A stretch of DNA of 64,000 nt, taken from the NCBI GenBank assembly GCA_964035545.1, contig OZ037767.1:9538207-9602206 (forward strand), read 5' to 3'. Numbering within the stretch: the stretch's first letter is position 1; the number at the start of each line of letters is the position of its first letter. This stretch comes from Bugula neritina. Taxonomy: Eukaryota > Bryozoa > Gymnolaemata > Cheilostomatida > Bugulidae. The translations under genes were made by a program, and so were the position numbers. The notes below the pieces were generated by a model. The model ran no database searches and was not told the DNA's origin. It was given only the letters and a program-made list of their open reading frames with translations. This document shows positions 11,417 through 22,735 of this stretch, one piece after another.

Positions 11417-11819
11417 GGGGAAAATATAATTAAGAAAATTATCGAAGATATTTGTATGAGTAGACTGAAGCAGTAGCATTTCCATTGTTATGAAGGTTAC
11501 TCAAGGTTATAAAGAGGAACTCATGAGGTACCTACCTTTACCCAATTTATACCTCAATGTTCACAATTAAGCTTTAAGCCACACCATGGAATGATATTAA
11601 CCTTATCTGTTACTTCAGCAAGCGAGCTTGTTAGGTTTCATACCAAAAGGGAAGTGAGGGTTTAGGGTTTAGATATAGACCTACCTTGTTGGTATTAACT
11701 AAGCGTTACTGGTTGCCAGGGTCGGACCAGTCTTTGGTCTTTCCTCCACCACCATAATCTATGGTCTCCTGGCCATCAACGTCTGGCTCCTTCTCCTTTT
11801 TCGGCCTGACCTCACAAGT

Positions 11820-13033
11820 TTATGAATGAAAACCAACTTCTGGGCTGCCCAGTTTCAGACTAACGCCATCAACCGTATCACCCTGCACCGCAATTGGATC
11901 TCCACCTGAGTGGGTCTCCAAAATGCCACCAGAGTGGACTTTAACCTGACCACTAGAGTGGTCGTGAACTTGATCACTAAGATGATCGTTGTTAGCACCA
12001 CCAGGGTGGGCTAACAGCATGCCACCGAGGTAGACTTCCTGCATAGCCGCTCTACCAGGTGTTTGACCTAGGTCGCCCACCGGTAATTTATCCGCAATCG
12101 CACTAGGTACCTCTGTTGGTACCTCCTCCCTATCAGTCTCCATATCCTCCTGCACATCCTTGAGCTGAGCCAGGATTGACTGCAGTTTGGAATGGTTTCT
12201 CAAGGTGCGTAGCGCCTTCTTTGCCAACTCAGCCATCTTAGCCTCATGGCGCCTTATCTCTATTTCTCGCTTTTTTTTGACAATTTCTATCTGGAGTCGG
12301 AGGTCCTCCTCCTTGAAGTTGCTAAAACTGTCTATAATAGAACCTATGTTAGCATGTGTACTGGTGACAGGTTTGCTTTTGGTTGTCAGGTTACTGACTG
12401 CAGAAGCGTAGTTTCGTGTAGTGTTCCGCAACCTTGCCACCTTAGCAGGTTCGCAACCCGTGGGTGTGGTTGTCGTCTTGACCTCCTCTGCAGACCTTTT
12501 GACTGAGGTGGTTGTGAATGTCCTACCACCTAACGGGCATTTCTCCACCTGGTGCTCATTGCTGTGGTACCACCTACACCGGGTGTTGCGGGACAGTCCC
12601 TAGCCCAGTGACCATGTTCGCGGCACTTGTGGCAAAAGTGTCCCGGACATTGGGCCGCTATATGGTCCCTCTTGGCCTTGCAGAGTATGCAGCTCAGTTT
12701 GCCTCTGTTGCCATACAGCACCCTTCTAGGCTGATCGTCCCTTGTGATGACTACCGCAGTGACGGTAGTCGCTTTCCTATCTTTCCTCACCAAGTATGAC
12801 TTGGTGCTCCTTGTGCCTTCCTCTGAGTCGGTAGACTCCCCTCGTGCCACAGGCTTTTCCCTCTTTTTCTTTTTTACCGTCCACTCCTGGTCACCTTTGA
12901 CTCGTTCTTCGCTCATGTTTCTAAAGCATAGTGAAGAACACTCAATAATACACATAATCATCAAACCTTTTATTCCTAATCTGCCTTCCGCTCCTAGTGA
13001 TGACAGCAGCTTGCTCTCGTCAGTTTCTACCAT
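11820..13033 (-). pseudogene. Third ORF: zinc knuckles plus coiled coil, downstream of integrase
   Basis: From about 12920 (MSEERVKGDQEW) a basic region leads to CILCKAKRDHIAAQC and CHKCREHGHWARDC, two CCHC zinc knuckles (about 12690-12610). A frameshift lies near 12580. In the next frame NTRCRWYHSNEHQVEKC looks like a third knuckle whose second Cys is Tyr. That frame continues to a stop at 11820 through a long charged helix (EEDLRLQIEIVKKKREIEIR and on, about 12310-12130), a likely coiled coil. It then runs into His/Gly-rich imperfect repeats (HSGG, HSSGQV). The layout resembles a second Gag or LINE ORF1-like RNA-binding protein. It sits after pol inside the LTRs, an unusual position. The function is unknown. 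Confidence 0.65.
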
Positions 13034-13469
13034 TTCCTCAGGATCTGCAGTTCTAGCTCCAAGCTACTCGGAAAAAGAAGTGTCATCGTCGAGCGTGTGT
13101 GACACGTCTTCTAAGGAGGTTTCGATTGGGTTGGCTGGGCCACCCAGTTGGGGATCTGACTCGTCGTACTTTAACTCCCAGGAAGGTTAGTTGGTAATAA
13201 CCTGAGATGCTTCCTGTTTCTCCTGATCTCGCTAAAGCCTACTTTTACCCAGTAGCTATCTGGGGTATTGTGTTTCCTAAGAATAATTTCCTCAGCTCCG
13301 CTATCAGTAGGTGCCTTAACCCAGACTGAGTCTCCTGGCTCTAACTCCTGGAGCTCTTTTGTTCTATGTTTCCTGTTGTGCTGGACTTTGGTTGTTTCCT
13401 TGAGTTCAAGGTCCGATGTTCAAAGTCATTGTAATTTATTCTACTATTCCTAGGGAGAATACCCAGTAG

Positions 13470-14367
13470 CTAGGGGGGGTTGTTCGGTACGCCATAAGGG
13501 CTGAGTCTTTATCCGCAGACTTTTTCCAAAGTCTTTTGACAGTTTTGACGGCCCCTTCAGCCATACCATTGGATTCTGGTCATCGGGGATTGCTTGTTGT
13601 TGACCTGAATTTAAAGTTCCTAGCAAACTCTAGTAACTCATCGCAATTGTAGCAGGGGCCATTGTCTGACCTTACTACTATTGGGATAGCTAACCTTGAG
13701 TAAATGTACTTCATGGCCTGTATGACCGCTTAGGCGGTCTGCCTATGTATGTGTACTGTCTCTATCCACCTATTGTAATAATCTATCACAACTAGGTATA
13801 GCTCAACATCTAGAGTGAAGATATCCAAGCCAACCACCTCCCAGGGGCCATTAGATAGCTCCATTTCATGTTAGGGTTGGTGTTTGACTTGTTCATGGAT
13901 GATGCAAGTGCTATGTTTTTCCACATAATGTTGAATATCAAAACTCAATCCTGGCCACCAAAAGTGTCGTTGGGCTCGCTTACGACACTTAGTGATACCT
14001 CGATGGCCTTCAAGACACAACTCTGAATAGCTGCTTCTGAGCGTTTTAGGGATGTAAACCCTGGCATCATAGTAAAGCAGGCCGTGGCGATCAGTCGATG
14101 TCGACACCCGTATAGTCGTCTGAACTCATTGGGTGCTTCTTCTGGATAGCTGGGAGGCCACCCATTAACTAAATACCCTGTAGCTAGATGATAAAACTCA
14201 TGATCTGCAACCGCATTTTGAATTTCCTCAAGGCGGCACTCGGAGTACAGAGAGCTATCTACGATAGCCCTAACATACTCTTCTACTGCTAAGGTTTCTG
14301 CTTTATCGGAATCCGTGGAACCATCAAACCCAGAGCAGGGCCTACTCAAGTCATCTGCTAAATACAT
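13470..14367 (-). pseudogene. Ty3 integrase, interrupted
   Basis: The zinc-binding domain is at about 14010-13890: GHRGITKCRKRAQRHFWWPG, then HSTCIIHE. The first His of the HHCC set and the last Cys appear replaced, so this fold was probably already failing. The catalytic core follows in the same direction (LYLVVIDYYNRWIE, about 13800; VVRSDNGPCYN, about 13670; ESNGMAEGAVKTVKRLWKK, about 13560), giving the D, D and E region of the DDE core. At least two stops fall in the core (TAA near 13733, TGA near 13580). Integrase would insert element DNA; this one cannot. Confidence 0.75.
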
Positions 14368-14412
14368 TTTACTACCAAGGGTGGGAAATATTTCAAAATC
14401 ATACGTCGTAAG

Positions 14413-14784
14413 TCATAGCTTAAACCTGTGTACCCTAATTGGTAGACTAGTTAGATCCTTTTCGCCTAATATAGGGACTAATGGCTTGTGGTCGGTCTCG
14501 ACTTCAAATTTCCTACCTACTAAATAGTAATCGAACTTCTCACAAGCCCATGTAGTTGCCAAGGCCTCTTTTTCTATCATAGCATACCTAGTCTCTGCCT
14601 CGGATAACTTCCTAGGGGCATATACTACAGGTTGCCAGTGTTTCCCATTCAACTGCAAAAGCACTGCGCCTATAGCGTAACTACTAGAGTTGGCAGAGAC
14701 TCTGTGTTTGCTCTTCGCGTTGAAGTTGCATAGTATAGGAGCTTTGGAAAGTTCTCCTTTTATATCTTCAAAACCCTTGGCTTG
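14413..14784 (-). pseudogene. Ty3 RNase H domain
   Basis: Contains SKAPILCNFNAKSKHRVSAN, SSSYAIGAVLLQ, WQPVVYAPRKLSEAETRYAM, IEKEALATTWACEKFDYYL and FEVETDHKPL, which follow the Ty3 RNase H pattern (D-A-S, YxSRxL, E-KE-LA, TDHxPL) in order. The first catalytic Asp appears as Ala-Asn (SAN where VDAS is expected). The upstream part of the domain is cut off from the reverse transcriptase by the MITE at 14793-15131. Confidence 0.8.
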
Positions 14785-14792
14785 GTCTAGAC

Positions 14793-15131
14793 CAGGGGTG
14801 TCCAACCTTTTCAAACCGAGGGCCACAGAAATGAAATATTTCATGGTGAGGGCCACATTGTAAGCTTCAGCTTGTGCTGGGGGCCACAGCATCAGCATTT
14901 TTCAAACTACTTTATTCCAAAACTTTATGAATCATTACACAATTAAGTCTCAATAGTTACTGCCAGCTGCATTTTTTGTGTCATTTGTATAAATAAGGCA
15001 TTTAAAAGGTGGCTTTTTACTTTAATTAATGTAAACAGTGAAAAATTATTTTAGCTTTATGCCTTCGAGGGCCACATAAATGTTGGCTGGGGGCAGTATC
15101 CTGCCCTAGTGCCGCCTGTTAGACAGCCCTG
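14793..15131. mobile_element. hAT-type MITE nested in pol
   Basis: 339 bp with terminal inverted repeats CAGGGGTGTCCAAC and (reverse complement of the right end) CAGGGCTGTCTAAC. It is flanked on both sides by the 8-bp direct duplication GTCTAGAC (14785-14792 and 15132-15139). An 8-bp duplication and CAGGG termini are the hallmark of hAT transposons. It also carries the repeated GAGGGCCACA motif typical of many hAT non-autonomous elements. No transposase is encoded. It interrupts the retrotransposon between reverse transcriptase and RNase H, so it inserted later. Confidence 0.93.
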
Positions 15132-15139
15132 GTCTAGAC

Positions 15140-15900
15140 CCTAGTACCAGTCGCTTTTGTTACCTGTTACAGCATGGATCGGCAGACAACCCCGCAAGCC
15201 TAGAGCTAAACTTGCTTAGGTAGTTAACCATACCTGTGAACCTTCTACCTTCCTTCTTGTTACAAAGAGGGTTCAACTCTAGGATGGCTCTAACTTTCTT
15301 TGGATCTGGTTTGATGCCAGCCGCACTGACTGCATGGCCTATGAACTTGACTTCTGAGCAGCCAAACTCACATTTCTCCTTTTTCAGGGTCATTCCTGAA
15401 GTTGCTATCCTATCTAAAACTTTACCCAATCTAGCCCAATGTTCAGCTGGTGTGGTGCCGAACACTAACACATCATCCATCATACATCTCACTCTCTCTA
15501 AGCCAAGCAATATTTTTTCCATAGTTCATTGGAAAAACTCCGGGGCCGAGGAAATGCCAAATGGCATCCTATTAAAACAAAACCTACCCCATGGGGTTAC
15601 GAAAGTAATGTACAGTTTACTGGCCTCGTGAATCTTTATCTGCCAAAATCCTGAATTTGCATCTAACTTAGAAAACATAATGCCTTCTGCTAGGAGTGTT
15701 AGCATGTCAGAGATCCTAGGTAAGAGCTATACTTCCTGTTTGACACTTTTGTTGAGCATTGCTAGGTCAATACACATCCTCATCTTACCACCGGGCTTAG
15801 GTGCTATAGTCAGGCCCGAGCACCAATCTGTTGGTTGCTCTACCGGTTCTATGATACCTAATTTAATCATGTCTATTTAAGCCTTAGCCTGATCTCTCAA
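15140..15900 (-). pseudogene. Ty3 reverse transcriptase, interrupted
   Basis: Blocks in order on the minus strand: GIIEPVEQPTDWCSGL (about 15855), KMRMCIDLAMLNKSV (about 15775), FSKLDANSGFWQI (about 15660), FCFNRMPFGISSAPEFFQ (about 15580-15525), RCMMDDVLVFG (about 15480, the Y-x-DD box with Met for Tyr), LKKEKCEFGCSEVKFIGHAV (about 15370) and FTGMVNYLSKFSSRLAGLS (about 15200). At least three in-frame stops interrupt it (near 15878, 15730 and 15523). The family assignment is unambiguous. Confidence 0.88.
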
Positions 15901-15949
15901 ACCCACAGGAATTGGTCGGGGAAAGAATAGACGCTTAGGTTGCGCATCT

Positions 15950-16330
15950 TCGTAGAGATTATTCTTAAATATACCAGGTATTGTTCCCAACCCGCTAAAT
16001 AGCTAGGGGTACCTCTGGAGAGGTCCAAACTCTGCCTTACTTACTGCGTTAACGACTGCCAACAAACTTAAATTTTTCAATTCCCTCAAGCCCAAAAGGT
16101 TTGACTTGGACCCTTTGAGAACATATAAGCAAGCACTAGTTTTCTTGAGCTTACTCTCTAAAAGAACCTCAGCTTTCCCTGTGACAGAAACCACAAGTTG
16201 TCAGCACCTGTCAAAATTTTATCACTCTTGCAGAGATTAAGTGCCAAGGTTTTACAAGTGTTTTCAATGATAGTAGACACCTCTGCTCCTGTATCCAAAA
16301 CAAACTTTTTACTTTTACCTTCTACCTTGA
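15950..16330 (-). pseudogene. Ty3 aspartic protease region
   Basis: KKFVLDTGAEVSTIIENTCK carries the D-T-G-A active-site loop (codons within 16284-16295). It is followed by ILTGADN and the flap/hydrophobic segment NLLGLRELKNL, which matches the usual ILG-x-x-fL end of retropepsins. The frame ends at a stop near 16003 before the reverse transcriptase begins. Confidence 0.75.
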
Positions 16331-16677
16331 GATGTTGCTTTAGTGCGTCAACACCACCATACAGTCAGCTGCTGTAGTGAACTAGGCTTTGAGTTGAGCA
16401 TTAACTCTTCACTGATGTTCTTTATTATGTTTTATTATACTTCTATTGACATCCTATTGACATCGTCAAGACTACAATTATTGCAATTCAAACTTACATG
16501 ATCAGGATAAACATAAATAAACAATAAACAAAAAAGGAAACAATATAATTAATGTAAATAACTTACTTATTTTGCTCTCTTAAAATTACACCAGTTCACT
16601 AGCACCAACTAGAGCCAAGTGCCAGAGTTAGCACTGGCTGTGCTGTAGAAAGCTTTTCTTAGTGTAGCTAAAATAGC

Positions 16678-17956
16678 TTAGCAAACTAGCGCTAATTTCA
16701 CTACAGCTGCTATTAAACCTAACTTTACTAGACCTGGTGTTTCTCTCCCGAGAACTGTCTCTCTCCTCCTAGGGGGATCTCTACAAAAGATGGTTTTCTC
16801 TGCTCGTCGTCTGCTCCCTGTCGAAGCTGCTGTTCCTTCAGCTTCTATAGCTACCTCTTGGAGACTCATGTTTCATTCTGCGGGACCTCCGCATTCTGCA
16901 ATTCTTTGCGATGGGGGCAGGTTGTCCACACACATAACACCTAATTTCCGAGCAGTTCCTGGTCATAAGATCCGGTTTATAGCAGATGTAACATAGACCA
17001 TCTGAGCTGCCATTACTACTTTCACTGCTCATTCTTCGTCTCCTGTAGTCTGGAGACTTGTGTTGAGAATAATCTCGGCTGCTGTCCCTGGACTTGTATC
17101 TGTCTCCTTGACTATCTCTATATCTCTCTCTGGAATTACCTCTGGACTTATCCCTAGAATTTTCTCTATACCTGTTGGACTTAGGGCTCATTGAGCTCTT
17201 TCTATATTTACGACTGTCCCTGTCATCATAATGGCTAGACCTATAAGGTGATTCTCCACCAACTCTTTTGGCTGGTTTAGTTTTGACTTCGGCTATTTTT
17301 GCTGAACTATCTACATTATTAGAACCGCCTGATCTAGCCTCTGAGACCACTATGTTGGACTCTATAGCAATGCTTTTAGTCTTCAAAGTGTCAGACAGTG
17401 TCTTTCAGTTGATGTTTTCATCCACCATGAGTTGACGTCTGACTGACTCATCTCTTAACCCTACTACAGCCATGCTAATGGCAAATCTTTCCCTGAGGTT
17501 CTCGACATTCGCTCCTTCCACAAAGCCCAACTTCCTGCTGTGTTTTTCAACACGTAGTAAGTATTCCAGTTCGTCTTCACCACAAGTTTGAGATAGGGTA
17601 GCTGCCTTGACCCAAGCTACATGGATGTTTCCAGTTTTTTCATAGTGGCCTTTTAACCGTTTCAGCGCTTCATCATGAGCACCATTATCATTTATTTCAA
17701 GATCGAAACCCAGTGATTGCAGAACTTCAATGCCACTGTCGCCAATAGCATTGAGCAGAGCAAGAAACTTGGTTTCGCCTCTAAACCGGTTGACAGTATC
17801 TCCTGACACTGTTTCCGTACCCATTTCAAGGGTTGCTAAACGAACTGCCAGGTTATACTTTACTAACCATTTCTTAAAGCTATCACTCTGATTCTCCGAG
17901 CTCAAGACCAACTTGGGAAACCGGTTGAGATCGGTGAACCTGGTGTTAGTTGCCAT
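16678..17956 (-). pseudogene. Ty3 gag and nucleocapsid with in-frame TGA
   Basis: ATG at 17956 starts MATNTRFTDLNRFPKLVLSS. A capsid-like region of about 180 residues follows (RLKGHYEKTGNIHVAWVKAA, then LRERFAISMAVVGLRDESVR, gag capsid pattern). A single TGA at 17405-17407 interrupts it. The same frame then resumes into a very Arg/Ser-rich domain (about 17280-17030) and two zinc knuckles, CYICYKPDLMTRNC and CYVCGQPAPIAKNC. Both knuckles lack the metal-binding His (Leu and Pro instead). After the stop near 16838 another frame overlaps (MSLQEVAIEAEG), possibly the old gag-pol frameshift site. Confidence 0.75.
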
Positions 17957-18352
17957 TATGACTGTGAGCTGATGACACTGAGCGCGATAATCAAATTCAA
18001 AATTTTAATTATCAGTAAGCTCGTTATCCCTTAGTTGACTTTAAACTTAATATTAAATTTAAATTTATCAAATTTAATATTTTAACCAAATTACGAATAA
18101 TAATATCAATATTTCACTAACCACTTCTCTAACTTTTACTATTAATATAATCTACACTTCAACTCTCACCAGCACCTCTAACTTTAAATCAAAATCAAAA
18201 TGAAAATCACTCTCGCTATCTAAATAACCTTAACTCGTATTTGTACTCTCTAAATGAACTCTCACTCGTTACTCCACAAATAATAATTATTGTTAACACT
18301 CTGAATAAACTCTCCTCTACTAATAATCTCCCTGCTGCTTTCGCCTGTCAGT

Positions 18353-18370
18353 ATCCTGCCGACTGCGCCA
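18353..18370 (-). other. Primer-binding site
   Basis: Directly inside the 5' LTR the minus strand reads TGGCGCAGTCGGCAGGAT. It begins with TGG, the complement of a tRNA CCA end, and abuts the LTR terminus TTACA. Which tRNA it matches was not determined. Confidence 0.8.
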
Positions 18371-18478
18371 TGTAATGTAAGGTCCTACTCACTTGACAGT
18401 CAGTGTTAGTGTGCAGGCTCTTCGTGGTGTCTTTGTTTCCTTAGTCTGGTATCCAAGCCAGCTTGCAGGCTGGTCGTT
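18371..18478 (-). repeat. 5' LTR, truncated
   Basis: 108 bp matching 11198-11305 with six substitutions and no gaps. The remaining 95 bp of the LTR (its TG end) are missing; unrelated sequence begins at 18479. Confidence 0.88.
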
Positions 18479-19083
18479 CCAGCTTAAAGAAGAGATTGTG
18501 TATATAGAGGGAACTAGTGGTAATGAAACGTAAACTTGCTACCAATGCTTAGGTTAGATTCATTAACTAGTAATTTCATTTTCTGCTACTTTACACGACA
18601 TTGTCATACCAAGAGGTAGTGGATAACTTACACAGTGTAAATATTCTTAGCGTTTGTTCCGAGTAGCACTCATTTAATTGTTTTGCTTTTTGCATAAGTA
18701 CGCTATTTATTTATCATCTAGTGAAAGTAACAAAGAAAGTTAATCTCAGAAGACTGAATTTATTTCCACTCATAAAGACTTACACATTTTGCTGTGAAAT
18801 TCTGGGCAAACACCAGTGCTACACTTTCATCTCTCTATATAGAGTCTTGGCGAATTAAAATAAAATGAGTTACCTTCACCTTATCTAGTATTACTGAAAA
18901 TTAAAATTAATGTATTCAATTCTCTGAGTTTTGTCGCCTTTATTCTCATTGCTAAAGATAATCATAAATTTTGAAGAGTGCCAAATAGTAAAAAAGACAG
19001 ATTTTCACATAACTGAAGTTAGTAGTAAGTAGTTTACTGTAGAAACAATGATTAATAGTTTGTTCGATATTTTATAGGTCAGT
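18479..19083. other. AT-rich spacer upstream of THAP ORF
   Basis: No gene was recognised. A possible splice acceptor (tattttatag, ending at 19078) lies just before the THAP reading frame. Confidence 0.4.
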
Positions 19084-19512
19084 ATGAGAATCTGTGCTTT
19101 CAATAACTGTCATAATGGAGAGTATAAACGTCGAAAGTTTCGGAAGAACAATCCTGGACAATCAGATCCTTTTACTCTCTATACATTTCCACACAAAAGC
19201 AAAAAGCAGCTTCTCCAATGGTGTGTTTTAATAAATAAAATAGATGAAGCAGGAAAATTATGGATGCCAAACAAACAATCTAGAGTTTGCTCGATACATT
19301 TCAAGGATAGTCAGCCAACTGAGCAAAATCCAAATCCAACGCTTCATTTGGGTTACCAATGCACTAAAACTTATAATGTAAGACGAACAAAAAACAGTGG
19401 TTTTAAAGAAGCAAGTCAAGAAAGAAACAAACGGACAACATGTTCAACAAAGTCAGACGTAGAGCAGAGCCCATCCGACAGACATCCTCAGACTCAGGTT
19501 CCAGTCAGCTAG
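19084..19512 (+). CDS. THAP-domain DNA-binding protein (short, single frame)
   Basis: 142 residues. The N-terminus is a THAP zinc finger: MRICAFNNC supplies the two Cys at residues 4 and 9, LYTFPH and LLQWCVLI the conserved Phe-Pro and Trp, and VCSIHF the Cys and His ligands, with a later Pro-rich turn. THAP domains bind DNA specifically and occur in P-element-type transposases and in host regulators derived from them. The C-terminal half is basic and polar (SQERNKRTT), with no transposase or coiled-coil domain. A poly(A) signal lies at 19835-19840. It may be a complete small gene, a first exon whose partners were not found (a CAG/GT donor-like site lies just before the stop), or a P-element remnant. 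No stop or frameshift damages the domain. Confidence 0.7.
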   Translation: MRICAFNNCHNGEYKRRKFRKNNPGQSDPFTLYTFPHKSKKQLLQWCVLINKIDEAGKLWMPNKQSRVCSIHFKDSQPTEQNPNPTLHLGYQCTKTYNVRRTKNSGFKEASQERNKRTTCSTKSDVEQSPSDRHPQTQVPVS

Positions 19513-19834
19513 TTGACCTCTAAATTGTGTTCCACATCATGCTTATTATGTACTGTTTATTATTACCAGTATTGTTTATTCTTTTACTACTTGTGTGGTT
19601 TGTGTTTCACTCATATTTTTCATGTCTTGTATAATTTGTTGTAAAGTTGATGACTGCATAAGCCATAAAGTAATAATGTTTGTCTTTTTGGGTGGGAAAT
19701 GTAGTATAATCGAGTGTTGTATTATAGCTATATAAGCTATTAGAGAAAAGCTCTCATCTGTATAGCTAATTTTCGATGCATGTAGTGTTTTCACTTGCTC
19801 TGTACTATCTAACCAATTTACAGGTCCTACACTA

Positions 19835-19840
19835 AATAAA
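19835..19840 (+). terminator. Poly(A) signal AATAAA
   Basis: AATAAA about 320 bp beyond the THAP stop codon, the first clear one on this strand. Confidence 0.4.
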
Positions 19841-22735
19841 ATAGATTCACCATAGTACTACAGACTCGAACATGGCTCCAAATTACTGCACTCAGTCACC
19901 CGAACTCTAAGCTGCTTATAGCAAATTTCTTGAAAATTAGCCTAGCTATATTATTATCACGAATATTAACACTAAATCTGAGGTGTAGAGTGCCTCAATG
20001 CTAATTTGCTTTTTGAATTGAATGCATTTGCATCAATAAAAACAAATAATAAATACAACCAACTAGGCAGTAAAATAAATGCAAGATCAAAATCTTGGAT
20101 ATGTAGAAAAAAATAACTGCCTAAAGAACAAATTTATGGGCATATGTATACATATTAATATATTTCATGGAAGCTTGTACATTTGTACTTGACATGACAC
20201 ACAAACGTTGATGCAGCACAAAGTCTAGGGTAAATGAAGTGCAGTGGTCGGAGGTCTCCAGTTGGGGGTGTTAGTTTCAATATATTATAGCCAAACACTG
20301 CGTTCTACGCATTGAACTATAATCTATATAGTTTCAGTTCAGTGGTTCTACGATTCCAACATTGTGCTGCATCTAGCACTTTTTTCAAGATACAGATTGC
20401 CTAAAAGGAGTTGCCCACTTGAAATGTTCGTATTTTAGTCAATCAAATACTAACAGCGATTCCGGTTTTATTGTTTTGAACTTAGCGTGAGAGCCGTTGT
20501 ATTTGCAGTTTTAGAAAGTTGTTTCATTGTAAGTCATTGGTAATACTTTTTACTCTTTGTATTAAGTAATAACCTCAGTCTTTTTAATACTTATTTTGCA
20601 GCAGACGAAGGCATATGGTTCAGCTGCCTATGTGCCAGAGTATTAGTAGCTCTATAATAATTAATAAAATTAAATGCACCATGAAGTTTATAGTGACAGT
20701 CACAGTTTATAATGATAATTATACATATTGATATAGTTATAGTTGAGTTAATGTTACAGCAGTAGCTGTACTAAAAGTAATAGTAAATCACCAAATGTAA
20801 TAGTAATATTTAATTTTAAATTTATAGCTATGCTTTAGCTTATGCCTTATACTTATAGTTATAGTAATAGTTATTGTTAAATAGTAATACTAATACTCAG
20901 TAATAGTTATGGTAATACTGTAACAGTTTAATACTAATAATAATGCTTATAGTAATTATACTAATACTTAAACATATAGTAATAGTTCACCTCATTATCA
21001 TTATGATTATATTTATAATGACTATTTCTATTAGTAAAACTAAACAGTAAATCACTAAATGTATGAGAAACTTCCTATAACTATAAATGTAATAATAATT
21101 ATATTTATAATAGCATAACTAATGCTAATACAATTACTATTACTATTAGTGTTATTATTATTATTTACATCGTAATTTTTCACTATTAAATTTACATTCA
21201 AATTGGTTTTGCTACAAGTATAACTACTACACCAACACTATCTAGAACTATAACATTACATTTAAGTTTAGCGGACTAAAGGATTTAGGTTTGTAGATAA
21301 TCTTAGCTTATAATTATAAATGTGAAAAAATAAATAAACATGTTTATAACAATATAAAAATTAAGTACTTCTAATTCTATTTATAATTATATTATAATTA
21401 TTAATATTAGTAATAGTTTAAATTAGTAATGTTATTATAATATTACTACTTTTACTAGTTGTGTTATAGCTCATAAGCAATGTATTATATTTATTGGTTA
21501 ACTTTAGTAATTAGTTGATTGTCTTTCCATCTATTTTTATATTTAATTTTATCATGATTATTATAATGATAATAATTATGACCATCATTACATGTACTGT
21601 AAGTGTAACAGGATTACTATTAGTATTACTATTTACTAAAAAGATTGTAATTATGGTCATCATTCACATTTATCAGTTCATGTGGGTTACTTTTACTTGA
21701 GGGTAACTGAGATTCCATCATCTTTAGTTTGAGATTTATATCAGTTACCTATATTATTATATATTATGTTTATATGGGCAGGTGTTTTATATAATTTTGC
21801 TACAGAAAAAACTCCTCCGTTAAATTTAAGTATTCTATAGCTCAGCAAACAGATAATAACTTGCAGATGGTGCTGGCTAGTAAAATAGAGAGAGAGGATT
21901 CAAACAGATAAAATAGACAACTCAAGCTACAGCATGTGTTAAGGTCAATTCCATGTCATTAAGGACGGGTTTTCGGCTAAAAATAGAGAAACAGTGGCAT
22001 CATGCACATACTTTTCAATTACTAATAATAATAATTGATATGCAAGAATAAGATATTGCAATATAAATTTAATATTTGATTGTTTATTAGATAATACTAT
22101 TAATAATGTGTTTGTATATACAAGTCTATGTCTATAGGTGATTTAATCAATGCATTTTAATTATTTGAAACTATTTCTCACGTTGAACTATTATTCAAGA
22201 TCACTTTGAAATGGTCACTTTTTGTATATATCATACTCTAACTATTTATGATGCTATGCTGTACTATATTATTTTGGATGACAAATGCCAGCTTGTGTTT
22301 TAGAGTTGTCTATGTAAGTTATTTTAAATAATGCCAAAACTCTTAATATCATTTCTATGAGTTTGTTTCTGGCTGCTGCATATAGCACAATTTACTTATT
22401 TCAGAAATTCTGTTGTTTGGAGTATTAATTACAAACCTCGATGTTTTCTAACATAATATGATCAATATCAACATTAACATTATTTTGTTTTTTGTTGTTT
22501 TTATATACATAGTTTTAGATACTTTTTCAGCTGTTTATTACAAAAAGTCAAAAAATTGATTAGGCCTATTGTTGATTTTTATTGCGGAATTTGTAAAACA
22601 GATACCATTGTCAAGCTTTGTATAATTCTTTTAGAGATAGAATGTAAAGCCGAAAGAACATTTCAATTTTGTGGAGTTCTAGAGGGACTTGTGTTAGGCT
22701 AAAGAAGAAAAGCTACAGTTTTCTCTAAAGCAGTA
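19841..22735. other. AT-rich intergenic DNA with degenerate simple repeats
   Basis: About 20640-21600 is built of imperfect TAGTAATAG/TTATAG-like runs, a decayed microsatellite. A TATA-like or CpG-rich promoter for the gene starting at 22736 could not be singled out. No coding remnant was recognised. Confidence 0.5.

Larger units (their letters stand above)
11198..18478 (-). mobile_element. Degenerate Ty3-type LTR retrotransposon with extra 3' ORF
   Basis: Minus-strand order: truncated 5' LTR (18478-18371), primer-binding site, gag (17956), nucleocapsid (about 17000-16880), protease (about 16290), reverse transcriptase (15900-15160), RNase H (14784-14413), integrase (14367-13470), an additional zinc-knuckle/coiled-coil ORF (13033-11820), polypurine tract (11416-11401), full 3' LTR (11400-11198). 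Over the 108 bp the LTRs share I count 6 differences and no gaps, so the insertion is not recent. Stops in gag, PR/RT and integrase, frameshifts, and a nested hAT MITE make it inactive. The right edge is truncated, so no target-site duplication can be tested. Confidence 0.88.
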
